Source: an uncultured Alphaproteobacteria bacterium (GTDB lineage: Bacteria > Pseudomonadota > Alphaproteobacteria > Rs-D84). Taken from it: a stretch of DNA of 64,000 bases. Positions 43,495 through 52,500 of the stretch are shown here, one piece after another (position 1 is the first letter of the stretch; each line of letters starts with the position of its first letter). Made by a program: the position numbers and the translations under genes. A model generated the notes under the pieces. The model searched no databases, was not told the origin of the DNA, and saw only the letters and a program-made list of their open reading frames with translations. The stretch lies in NCBI GenBank assembly GCA_934272785.1, contig CAKQSE010000005.1:8825-72824 (forward strand), given 5' to 3'.

Positions 43495-44502
43495 TTATTC
43501 GGCGACGGATAAAAACTTTTTCTCTATGGCGGAAATCAGTTCCGAAATACCAATTCGACCGGCTGCACTGATTGTCATGATTTCAGGCTTCTTTTTGTGA
43601 CCAAACGAGCGTTTGAATTCTGCCAGACGGGTCTTTAATTCATCTGGGTCAATTGCGTCAATTTTGTTTATGACGACCATTTCTGGCTTGTTCACCAGAC
43701 CACCACCATACGAATCCATTTCGTGACGAATTGCGGCATATCGCGCCGCCCAGTCGGGTTCGGTGCCGTCAATCACGTGCAGAATCATCTTTGTCCGTTC
43801 GGCATGGCCCAGGAATCTGTCGCCCAGACCGACACCGGTGTGTGCCCCTTCTATCAAACCAGGCAAATCAACCATTACAAATTCACGATTGTGGGCATAC
43901 ATAACCCCCAGTTGCGGATTTAGTGTCGTAAATGGGTAATTTGCAATCTTTGGCCGTGCCGACGTTACCGCCGACAACAATGTTGATTTGCCCGCATTTG
44001 GAAATCCAACCAGACCAATATCTGCAATCAGTTTCAATCGCAATACGACCGTGCGCGATTCACCCGGCAGACCGTCGTTCGCCTGGCGCGGGGCGCGATT
44101 TGTCGGGCTTTTAAAATGCAGATTGCCCCAACCGCCGTTACCACCACGTGCCGCGCGATATTCCATACCATCAGCGGACAGGTCGGCGTATTCAATTTCT
44201 TCGTTTTCAGACAAAATTACCGTCCCGGTTGGTACCGGCAAAACCAACGTTTCGCCCGACGCGCCTGTGCGCATTTTGCCCATACCGTTTTCACCACGGC
44301 CGGCGGCAAAACTGGTCTTGTATCGATAATCAATCAGCGTGTTCACATTTGGCACCGCACGGAAAACAATATCGCCACCGCGACCGCCGTCACCACCGTT
44401 GGGACCGCCAAATTCAATATACTTCTCGCGGCGGAAACTGGCACTGCCGTTACCACCGTCACCTGCTTTGATTAAAATCTTTGCCTTGTCTAAGAATTTC
44501 AT
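43495..44502 (-). CDS. obgE: GTPase ObgE
   Basis: Essential GTPase in 50S assembly and stress control. The 335 residues have the glycine-rich Obg fold (DGGNGSASFRREKYIEFGGP) and the G domain with G1 GFPNAGKST, switch TTLNP, G3 DLPGLIEGA, G4 NKID and SAAGRIG. The variable C-terminal domain is absent, as in many alphaproteobacteria. Start follows AGGAT; a TATAAT lies upstream on the minus strand. rpmA is not adjacent. Confidence 0.96.
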   Translation of the reverse strand: MKFLDKAKILIKAGDGGNGSASFRREKYIEFGGPNGGDGGRGGDIVFRAVPNVNTLIDYRYKTSFAAGRGENGMGKMRTGASGETLVLPVPTGTVILSENEEIEYADLSADGMEYRAARGGNGGWGNLHFKSPTNRAPRQANDGLPGESRTVVLRLKLIADIGLVGFPNAGKSTLLSAVTSARPKIANYPFTTLNPQLGVMYAHNREFVMVDLPGLIEGAHTGVGLGDRFLGHAERTKMILHVIDGTEPDWAARYAAIRHEMDSYGGGLVNKPEMVVINKIDAIDPDELKTRLAEFKRSFGHKKKPEIMTISAAGRIGISELISAIEKKFLSVAE

Positions 44503-44538
44503 TTTTTATCCTGTTTTCCTTGATTATAACTTAAAAAC

Positions 44539-44567
44539 TTGCAATTTCCACCGTAAATATTTATAAT
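44539..44567 (+). promoter_or_regulatory. Promoter of tmRNA
   Basis: TTGCAA, 17 bases, TATAAT; predicted start near 44574. Confidence 0.75.
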
Positions 44568-44574
44568 ATACTCG

Positions 44575-44995
44575 TCACGCAAGTGATGATGATTCTGAAA
44601 TCTTTGTGGAATAGACGTTTTGGACTGGGGGGCGGTACCCCACAGCTCCACCATCATTATTTCAGAAAATCATTGTGGCTGTGGATATGCGCCGTTTTCA
44701 AGATGGAAAGTGTATAAACATACATGACCATCGCAGAAAACCAGCAGACACCAGCCAGAATGATTTTATTGGGGCTGACATAGTTTCGACAGGCGCAGTA
44801 AAGACAAAAGATTGAATCCGACATGGCGTCGTTAAAAGCCGATTAAAAACTGAATGGCGATAGAATCGCTGCGAACGACAATGTTCGCCTTGCAATGGCT
44901 GCCTAATATGGCATCGGATATGATTGGCAATTGTTGATTATATCCATTTCGCTTATTGCGGGGCCGTCGGGTGCCCGGCAACAGAAACCCGACAT
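44575..44995 (+). ncRNA. ssrA: tmRNA, circularly permuted two-piece form
   Basis: Rescues stalled ribosomes. The acceptor piece comes first and ends CAGCTCC-A-CCA at 44653; after a ~117-base spacer the coding piece begins GGGGCTGACATAGTTTCGAC at 44771, whose GGGGCTG pairs with CAGCTCC (one G-U). The tag frame 44868-44906 reads AANDNVRLAMAA and stop, a normal alphaproteobacterial-type tag. A GTCGGG/CCCGAC helix at 44967-44992 belongs to the 3' structure. The T-stem TGGGG/CCCCA encloses GGCGGTA rather than the usual TTCRANN. The 5' and 3' ends are approximate. Confidence 0.92.
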
Positions 44996-45030
44996 TTATT
45001 TAACAAAACCTAAGGTAAAGGCAGAAAAAT

Positions 45031-45261
45031 ATGTTTGGAAAAATTAAAAAAGTATTCTTTACAAGTATGTTTGGCATTTTATATGTGTCTTTTGTGGCAC
45101 AGTTGGTCTATATCCTGGGCTGGGTCGCTGGGATTGAAACCAAGATGTTCTATATGGGCGTTTTGGCGTTGGAATGGTTGATTTTGATTGCTGCACGCTA
45201 TTTGTCAAAGCGTTCCAGCAACACGGCACAATACAACAATTTCAATGGCCGCCGTCGTTAA
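45031..45261 (+). CDS. Small two-helix membrane protein
   Basis: 76 residues, two hydrophobic helices (ILYVSFVAQLVYILGWVAG and FYMGVLALEWLILIAARYL) and a basic tail (NNFNGRRR). AAGG site before ATG 45031. It follows tmRNA by about 35 bases with no visible terminator between and ends at a good terminator, so it could be read through from the tmRNA promoter. Family not recognised. Confidence 0.7.
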   Translation: MFGKIKKVFFTSMFGILYVSFVAQLVYILGWVAGIETKMFYMGVLALEWLILIAARYLSKRSSNTAQYNNFNGRRR

Positions 45262-45282
45262 ATTGTGTATTGATTACGTCAC

Positions 45283-45312
45283 ACAATCCCCCGTTTTCTG
45301 GGGGATTTTTAT
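45283..45312 (+). terminator. Terminator of small membrane protein gene
   Basis: AATCCCCC-gttttct-GGGGGATTTTTATT hairpin. Confidence 0.85.
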
Positions 45313-45317
45313 TAGCC

Positions 45318-45345
45318 TTGAAATCTTGTAAAAATATCTTATATT
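45318..45345 (+). promoter_or_regulatory. Promoter of lon (leaderless type)
   Basis: CTTGAAA (-35 TTGAAA 45318-45323), 16 bases, TATATT, then 9 bases to ATG 45355. Confidence 0.6.
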
Positions 45346-45354
45346 TAGTGCGCT

Positions 45355-47112
45355 ATGAAAGAATATATTTTACCATTTCGTGATTTAGTTGTTCACCCTG
45401 GCGTTACGGCACCTGTTTATGTCGATAATCCCCAGTCACTGGCGTGTATCGAGGCCGCCGTGGCCAACGGTGGACGTGTTGTTTTAACACCACAACATTC
45501 GTGGGCATATCCGTCTGCGCCTGATGATATTTATACGGTTGGCACAATTGGTGATATTGCGCATGTTTTGCGTATGCCAGATGGTTCGGCACACGTTATT
45601 ATACTGACCACGCATGCGGTAAATTTGCACGACATTACGGTGACGAACGGTCTGTTTATGGCCGACGTCAGCAAGATTGACATTACGCCCGACGATGCCG
45701 CGGAACAGACGTTGGCACTGCGCGACAAAATTGCCGAAAATATGCAGTCGCTGTCGGGTCCCCGTAAATTCAAGATGGACAGGTTGCGCGGTATTATTCA
45801 AAACTATCCAATGGGTGCGTTTGTTGACACGGTTATCCAAATGGCCGGATTGGATACAGATGTCGCGGTGCGCGTCCTGTCGGCGACCAGTTGGTCTGAC
45901 AAACTGATGATTTTGTTGGAACAAATCAATTTAATGCTGGCAACAGCAAAAATCGAAGATTCAATAAACCGTCGTATTCAACAACAGATGGAACGCGGTC
46001 GGCGCGACGCAATATTGCAAGAAAAAATGCGCGCGATTCAGCACGAAATGGGCGAAGACAGCGACGAAATGGACGCTGAAAATATGCGCAAGCGGATTGA
46101 ACGGGCCGGCCTGCCCAGCGATGTGCGGGACAAGGCAATGACCGAATGGCGGCGCATGCGTTCAATGGCCCCGATGTCAAATGATGGCGCGTTGTTAAAA
46201 TCGTATTTGGACGAACTGTTGTCTATGCCGTGGAATAAATCCGACAAATCGACGATTGATTTAAACGTTGCGCGCAGTGTCCTGGACAGTGAACATTCCG
46301 GCATGCAACCAATCAAGGACCGCATTTTGGAACACATTGCCGTTATGAAAAAGACCGGAAAAAACCAGGGCAGTATTTTGTGTTTGGTTGGCGCACCGGG
46401 CGTTGGCAAAACATCACTGGGCAAATCGGTTGCACGTGCGTTGGGACGCAAATATCAGCGTATATCACTGGGCGGCATTTCAGACGAGGCGCATTTCCGC
46501 GGCCATCGCAAGACATACATCGGTGCCCAGACGGGTCGCATTATGGACGCACTGAAACGGTGCAAGGCGAATAATCCAGTTATCGTTCTGGACGAAATTG
46601 ACAAGATGGGACGTGATTGGCGTGGCGACCCAGAATCGGCATTGCTGGAAATTCTGGATCCAGAACAGAACAAGACATTTCGCGACCATTATCTGGAGGT
46701 GGACTTTGACCTGTCCAATGTGATGTTTATCGCCACCGCGAACAGTTTAAATATGTCAAACGCCCTGAAAGACCGTATGGAAATCATTGAAATTCCAGGC
46801 TACAGCGAAGATGACAAGGTTCAAATCGCGCGTGAACACCTGATTACGCGTGCGGCACATGACACCGGTTGGGACGTGGAAAACATTGTGATTGATGACG
46901 ACGCGTTGCGCCACTTGATTCGCAACTATACATCTGAACAAGGTGTGCGCGAATTGCAACGCGAATTGACGGCGATTTTACGTCGCGCACTATTGCTGAA
47001 CGACGGTGACGATGTTAAAACAGAATTCACAATTTCAAAAATTGATGAATTGTTGGCGGCGCGTAAATCTGCGGGATTTTCAAAACGCATTGGTTTTGGC
47101 GTTCGGATATAG
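45355..47112 (+). CDS. lon: Lon-family AAA+ protein without the protease domain
   Basis: 585 residues against ~780-800 for Lon. Present are the N-terminal LON substrate domain (MKEYILPFRDLVVHPGV onward), the helical region and the AAA+ module: Walker A GAPGVGKTSLGKS (about 346), the Lon-typical GGISDEAHFRGHRKTYIG, Walker B IVLDEIDKMG, sensor 1 TANS and the arginine-containing YTSEQGVREL. The chain ends at AGFSKRIGFGVRI, just where the peptidase domain with its Ser-Lys dyad should begin, and tsaB starts 9 bases later. No frameshifted remnant is visible. It should be an unfoldase or chaperone; this is inference. Confidence 0.9.
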   Translation: MKEYILPFRDLVVHPGVTAPVYVDNPQSLACIEAAVANGGRVVLTPQHSWAYPSAPDDIYTVGTIGDIAHVLRMPDGSAHVIILTTHAVNLHDITVTNGLFMADVSKIDITPDDAAEQTLALRDKIAENMQSLSGPRKFKMDRLRGIIQNYPMGAFVDTVIQMAGLDTDVAVRVLSATSWSDKLMILLEQINLMLATAKIEDSINRRIQQQMERGRRDAILQEKMRAIQHEMGEDSDEMDAENMRKRIERAGLPSDVRDKAMTEWRRMRSMAPMSNDGALLKSYLDELLSMPWNKSDKSTIDLNVARSVLDSEHSGMQPIKDRILEHIAVMKKTGKNQGSILCLVGAPGVGKTSLGKSVARALGRKYQRISLGGISDEAHFRGHRKTYIGAQTGRIMDALKRCKANNPVIVLDEIDKMGRDWRGDPESALLEILDPEQNKTFRDHYLEVDFDLSNVMFIATANSLNMSNALKDRMEIIEIPGYSEDDKVQIAREHLITRAAHDTGWDVENIVIDDDALRHLIRNYTSEQGVRELQRELTAILRRALLLNDGDDVKTEFTISKIDELLAARKSAGFSKRIGFGVRI

Positions 47113-47121
47113 GATAATAAA

Positions 47122-47667
47122 ATGATACTGGTTATAAATACATCAGGAAACGATTTGGAATTTGTTCTGGGCGATAAATACGCCCGCATTCCGGTTGAAA
47201 AACAATCGCTGGCGTTGCCGACCGAATGTGAAAAATTTATGCACGACTGTGGCGCGGCGTGGCGTGATTTGCGCGCGATTGCCGCCATCGTTGGTCCTGG
47301 CAGTTTTACCGGTATCCGCCTGGGGATTGCATATGCCAAGGGGTTGGCCATGGGGCTGAATATCCCGGTGGTGCCAATCAACGCATTTGAATTGTATTTG
47401 ACCGAAACACCAGATGCATTTGTTGCAATTGATTCTGGGCGTGGTGATTTCTTTGTTGCGTCACATCTGACCCCGCCACAGACAATGGGCATCGATGAAC
47501 TGGAAACCCGCCAAATGGAATGCCCGTCGACGGTTGGACACAAACCATTTAATTTAAAACTGGCGACAAAAATTGCCGAACAGAAATTGGCATCGGGCGA
47601 AATAGAACCCGCTGTTCCAATGTATCTGCGCCCCAGTTACGCCGAAGAGCATGCCAAGAAATGTTAA
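47122..47667 (+). CDS. tsaB: tRNA threonylcarbamoyladenosine biosynthesis protein TsaB
   Basis: Non-catalytic partner of TsaD in t6A37 synthesis. The 181 residues have the ASKHA pattern (MILVINTSGNDLEFVLGD, then AIAAIVGPGSFTGIRLGIAYAKGLAMG, which is the family hallmark). It is shorter than the typical ~230. It lies 9 bases after lon and overlaps rimI by 7 bases, so the three are probably one operon. Confidence 0.93.
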   Translation: MILVINTSGNDLEFVLGDKYARIPVEKQSLALPTECEKFMHDCGAAWRDLRAIAAIVGPGSFTGIRLGIAYAKGLAMGLNIPVVPINAFELYLTETPDAFVAIDSGRGDFFVASHLTPPQTMGIDELETRQMECPSTVGHKPFNLKLATKIAEQKLASGEIEPAVPMYLRPSYAEEHAKKC

Positions 47668-48047
47668 ACGAACTGGAACGTTTGCACGCACTGTGTTTTC
47701 CACATAAACCGTGGTCGGCGGCTGATTTTGCAGATTTAAAAAAATCAGGCTGTGACATTGTGGCCAGCCAAAACGGATTTATCGTATATCGCGCCATAGC
47801 ACCCGAGGCCGAACTGATAACCATCGGCGTACACCCAGACGCCCGCGGCGGCGGAATTGCGGCAACAATGATTGAATTGATGGTACGCGACCTGGCTGCA
47901 CGCGGGGTCAAGAAAGTTTTTTTAGAGGTTGCAGAAAACAACCACCCTGCCCGTGCGTTGTATGAGCGACACGGATTTACCGTTGTCGGGCGACGCCCAA
48001 AATATTATGACGGAATTGACGCAATTTTGATGGCGCGCGATTTATAA
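47661..48047 (+). CDS. rimI: Ribosomal-protein-alanine N-acetyltransferase RimI
   Basis: GNAT acetyltransferase; 128 residues, with LITIGVHPDARGGGIAATMI (acetyl-CoA loop) and FLEVAENNHPARALYERHGF (motif typical of RimI). It overlaps tsaB by 7 bases and the tail of the convergent helicase gene by 6. The tsaB-rimI pairing is common in bacteria. Substrate S18 is inferred from family. Confidence 0.88.
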   Translation: MLNELERLHALCFPHKPWSAADFADLKKSGCDIVASQNGFIVYRAIAPEAELITIGVHPDARGGGIAATMIELMVRDLAARGVKKVFLEVAENNHPARALYERHGFTVVGRRPKYYDGIDAILMARDL

Positions 48048-49316
48048 TGTGCGACTGACAAAATCCAGCACACGTTCATCAAATATAACATCACGCGGAC
48101 GCAATGGCGACGCAATATGCATGTCGGCGGCGTTGCGTGTCCGTGACAGCGCGACGTATGTTTGTCCATGCGCAAACGCCCCACGCGAAATATCAACGAC
48201 AACCGCGTCCAGTGTTTTACCCTGGGCCTTGTGAATTGTCATTGCATACCCCAGGTTTAACGGGAATTGCTTGAAACTGCCAACCTCGTTTTCCACAATG
48301 CGATCATTTTCATCGCGCGAATATTCAATCTTTTGCCATTTTTCAGGCTTTACCGTAACGATGTCGCGCGATTTATTCAGTAATTGAACCACGATTTCCC
48401 GCGCAGTCAGATTCTGGACAATGCCCATTGAACCGTTATGCCATTTATCGCTGTTTTTTACAAAAACAACCAATGCGCCAACCTTTAACACCAGGCTCAT
48501 CGGGGCGGGCGTGTCGCGTTCGGGAAATGTCCCACTCAGCACGGCGTTATACGCAACCTCGGGCGCGGGAATTTGCCCCAGGCGTTCGTCATTTATACGC
48601 GCGGCAACCGCACGAAACGGCGTAATAATCACCGCGTTTTGACGGCGCGTCACATCATCAATATGACAATTATTAAAGAATTCCAGTGCACCCAAATCGC
48701 CCCCGCGCAACCGGCGCAGATTTTCCAACAGCGGCATATCACTCTGGCGATAAACGCATTCAAAATTTATCGTCTTGAAATCACAGCGCGCGGCAACGTT
48801 CGCGTCAAAGAAATACGCGTTTTCGTGTCCGTATGCCTGGCGATAAAATTCGGCGGCATCACGTGTGATAACCGGCGGCAACTGAAACAGGTCACCAATG
48901 GCAACAATTTGAATCCCGCCAAAAGGCGCGTTGTTGTGTCGCGCACTGCGCGCCAAGATATCCATCGCGTCCAGCAAATCGGGCGCAACCATTGAAATTT
49001 CATCAATAATCAAAACATCGGTGGCATTTAAGATATTACGCGGTTTTGCCTTTAATTTTAATAATTCGGGCATTATGAAATCGCGCGGCTGAATCTGGAA
49101 CAGTGAATGTATCGTCTGGCCCCCGATGTTCAACGCCGAAACCGCCGTTGGGCACGCACAGACAACCCGCTTGTTCAATGCAGATTTCAGGTAATTCACA
49201 AATGTTGATTTGCCGGTGCCCGCCTGGCCCAATATCAGGACATTTGCGTTACTGTGCGCCACCGCGTCAAACGCCGCCAGTTGTGCATCATTTAAAATCG
49301 GTTTAATTGATTCCAT
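48042..49316 (-). CDS. Pif1-like superfamily 1 helicase
   Basis: 424 residues. Walker A GQAGTGKSTFVNYLKSAL, CPTAVSALNIGGQTIHSLF, Walker B LIIDEISMVAPDLLDAMD, GDLFQLPPV, and the C-terminal GYAMTIHKAQGKTLDAVVVD and YVALSRTRN place it with Pif1-like 5'-3' helicases. I use ATG 49316 (MESIKPILNDAQLAAF); the ATG at 49355 is also in frame. No clear ribosome-binding site for either. It converges on rimI. Confidence 0.88.
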   Translation of the reverse strand: MESIKPILNDAQLAAFDAVAHSNANVLILGQAGTGKSTFVNYLKSALNKRVVCACPTAVSALNIGGQTIHSLFQIQPRDFIMPELLKLKAKPRNILNATDVLIIDEISMVAPDLLDAMDILARSARHNNAPFGGIQIVAIGDLFQLPPVITRDAAEFYRQAYGHENAYFFDANVAARCDFKTINFECVYRQSDMPLLENLRRLRGGDLGALEFFNNCHIDDVTRRQNAVIITPFRAVAARINDERLGQIPAPEVAYNAVLSGTFPERDTPAPMSLVLKVGALVVFVKNSDKWHNGSMGIVQNLTAREIVVQLLNKSRDIVTVKPEKWQKIEYSRDENDRIVENEVGSFKQFPLNLGYAMTIHKAQGKTLDAVVVDISRGAFAHGQTYVALSRTRNAADMHIASPLRPRDVIFDERVLDFVSRTL

Positions 49317-49369
49317 GCCGCAATCGTGCCACAACGCCGCAAAAAAATAAAGCATATAATAAAAATGAC

Positions 49370-49397
49370 TTGCAACGTTTTCGATTTCATATATAAT
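49370..49397 (+). promoter_or_regulatory. Promoter of the CAU tRNA
   Basis: TTGCAA, 16 bases, TATAAT. The palindromic TTGCAA could also serve the divergent helicase gene, with a weak TTTATT 18 bases to its left. Confidence 0.7.
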
Positions 49398-49406
49398 TGC
49401 GTCCGT

Positions 49407-49483
49407 GGGTTAGTAGCTCAGTTGGTTAGAGCGGAGCGCTCATAACGCTTTGGTCGTGGGTTCGAGTCCTACCTAACCCACCA
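49407..49483 (+). tRNA. tRNA with CAU anticodon (Met or Ile2)
   Basis: Acceptor GGGTTAG/CTAACCC, discriminator A, D-arm GCTCAGTTGGTTAGAGC, anticodon loop CTCATAA (CAT), T-loop TTCGAGT, encoded CCA. It is not the initiator, since the 1-72 pair is G-C. Whether it is elongator Met or lysidine-modified Ile2 is not decided by sequence alone; the variable region TTGGTCG resembles Ile2. Confidence 0.9.
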
Positions 49484-49489
49484 CAAAAT

Positions 49490-49518
49490 TCACACGCCGA
49501 TGGCGTGTTTTTTTATTT
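49490..49518 (+). terminator. Terminator of the CAU tRNA
   Basis: CACGCC-gat-GGCGTG followed by TTTTTTTATTTT. Confidence 0.8.
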
Positions 49519-49584
49519 TATATATTTTATACTTGCACCGTCCCTGGCTTTTTTTCTAAGATGAGATACAAAAGAGAGGAAGTT

Positions 49585-52500
49585 ATGGGAAAATTGCGCA
49601 GTTTCCTACGGTTTTTTGTATATTTTGGGGTCGTGTTTTTTGCAAACGCGGCATTTGCTGGTGGATATACGTGTCCGACTTATCGGCAATATACCAGTTG
49701 TGCCCAGAATTATTATATGTCTGGCGGCGCGCAAGTTGGCAACTCTTGCGTTGCCTGTCCCAGTGGCACCGGATGGCAATCAACCACAACGGCGAACAAT
49801 ACATCCGCGGGGTGCGCGTGCCCAACAAACTATTGGAATAAAACAACACATGGGGCAACGGTTGTTCAGGGTCAGGAGTGTTCTATAAGTACTGTGACTT
49901 GCGCGGTCGGCACATATTTAAAGGCGGGCGAAACATCATGCACCCAGTGCCCGGCGGGCTCATACTGTCCCGGCAACACATACACGGTCAGCACCGTTGA
50001 CCAGGGCAGAAGCATCTGTCCAACAGCATACCCGAATTCAGACACAGGAAAATCAGCAATCACAGATTGTTACAGCAACCAAAAATTGCGTGCGTGGGGT
50101 GGTCTGCAACTCAAATGCACGACCCCGGACGGTTGCAGCACCGCAACGTGTAAAAGATGCGTCAATGATCCATGTCCATATGTCGCATACTCAAATACGG
50201 ACGGCAAAGCAGATGGCGTAATAAAAAGTGGCTGTGCAACAAACAACGCATCATGCAAACAGTCCGTTGGATCGGTCACCGCATCGGCCAATTATTATGT
50301 GAACGGAACTGCATGTTATTCATGCCCATCAGATTATCCGAAATCAGATGACGGCAATACAGGCGGTCAAACCGCATGCTATGCAACATGCACACGCCAG
50401 TGCACAAAACCACAATGCCCCAGCAATGCAACATGTATATGGGCAACAACATCTACCAGCGGAATACAATATGTTGGTGGCACATGTAACGCAGCTGAAT
50501 CTACGTGTGGATTTACATTTACATGTGAATACGGATACCAAAAAACAGCTGATGGCACACAGTGCGAACCCATAACCACCACCATTACGTATAAACCTGG
50601 TGCCGGTGCGACATCAAACACAGCCGAAAGCAACAGACATCAAAATGTTACGTATGGTCAATTATTCACACCACGTAATGTATCAAAATCTGACTTGGAT
50701 TTTGTAAAGCCTGGCTTTAAATTCAACAGATGGAGCGGTTCTTATCCTGACCCCAGTCGCGCATATACTTATATAAACGACACCCCCATAGAGGTCGATG
50801 CCCTGTGGAACGCGTGCGATGCCGATGTGCAGAGTTATGGTCAATGTGGTTGTGCATCAGATCAATATCCTAATGGCGATGGTTGTTCTGACTGTGTGAT
50901 ATCATGCGGGGATGTCAGCTCGATATATAAACTGGGCTCATATAATATGTGTACCGGTGAAGACGATTCAAAATGTTATCGCAATTGCACAACAGACGAT
51001 GTTACAAATTCTGTGACTGTAACAGGCACCGAATATAATGGCGGCGATTATACATGCGAACCGACACAATGTAAGACAGGATATTATATATACGAAGGCA
51101 TGTGCGAAAAATGTCCAACAAATGCCTATTGCGACGGCTCCAAAGACTATGTATGCAATAATGGATATACATTGGATAATGGTCAATGCGTTGCAAACAA
51201 ATATACCGTTACATTTGATCCAAATGGCGGGACATTGGCGTCTGCAACAACGCTGACTGTAACGTATAACTCTAAACTGTCAACATTATCATCCGCATAT
51301 ATTCCAACGCATACCGATCCGACACAACATTTTTCGGGTTACTATGACGCGAAAACTGGTGGAACACAATATTATGATAAATCTGGCAATCCAACAAAGG
51401 CCATGTGGGACAAGGCAAGCAACGCGACATTGTATGCACGTTGGGGCCAAACATTGGTATATTGTGAAAACGTTGGTGCTGGCAAATATTATGATGGTGG
51501 CGCAGCTCAGATATGTCCAGAGGGTTATTATTGCCCAGGTGAAGGAGATGCATACGAAGGTGCCGAGGGTTGTAAGATAGAATGTTCAACTCTGGGCAGT
51601 GAATATTCTTATTCTGATGCTGGTGCAACATCACCGTCTGATTGTTATAAACCATGTGAAACGACCTGTTCTGGTGAAAACACAGATGCATGTGCATTCC
51701 CAATGGTCACCAAGGATTGCACATATAACTCTGACGCAAGTGTCGCAGGGAAACAGTATTATAACACTTCAACCTGTGCCGTGACAAACAGTGCCGACGC
51801 GTTGTGTCCGTTGAGTTCGTTTACATGCGCCACGCGCTATTATCATACAGGCGTTGGGTGCGATTTGTGCACCAGCTTGGCGGACGGCTCTTTCACATTA
51901 TCTGTGAACCGAAATGCCGGGGGTGCTGGCGCATGTTATAAGCCCTGCACACGCGCATGCGATCAACAGTCTTGCCCGAACAATGCCAGCTGCACGCATG
52001 GTTCTACGGTAAAAAATGGTGGTTATTATTACTATAACCCGGACGTATGTACTGCGCCGTATTCATCGTGCGAAATAACCATAAACTGCTTTGATAACTA
52101 TACACTGAATTCAGAAACCGCCCAGTGTGATCCGAACACATATACGGTTACATTAAATGATGGTGATGGGACCGGTGGTAATGGCGCAATATATGAAAAA
52201 TATGCGACCGGCTGGTTCAGTGACAGTGGCACCACAAATGCCATAGCCAAGGCGACGGTTCCAACACGTGATGGATGGACATTCTTGGGATATTACACCG
52301 AACAATCTGGCGGCAGCAAGATTATTTCTGAATCTGGTGCATTGCCGGCCAGCACGACATTTACCGCCAATGCCACGCTGTATGCGCATTGGTCACAGAA
52401 TGCATTTAATTGCCAGGCCGGCAAATATTATAACGGTTCGGAATTTGTTACCTGCCCGGCTGGTATGTATTGCGATGGCAGTGGCACCGTTCCGGTCAAT

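Noticed and set aside
49346..49355. ATG 49355 as the Pif1-like helicase start
   Set aside because: It adds a hydrophobic 13-residue segment outside the family core and lies next to the tRNA promoter; ATG 49316 fits better, though neither has a clear ribosome-binding site.
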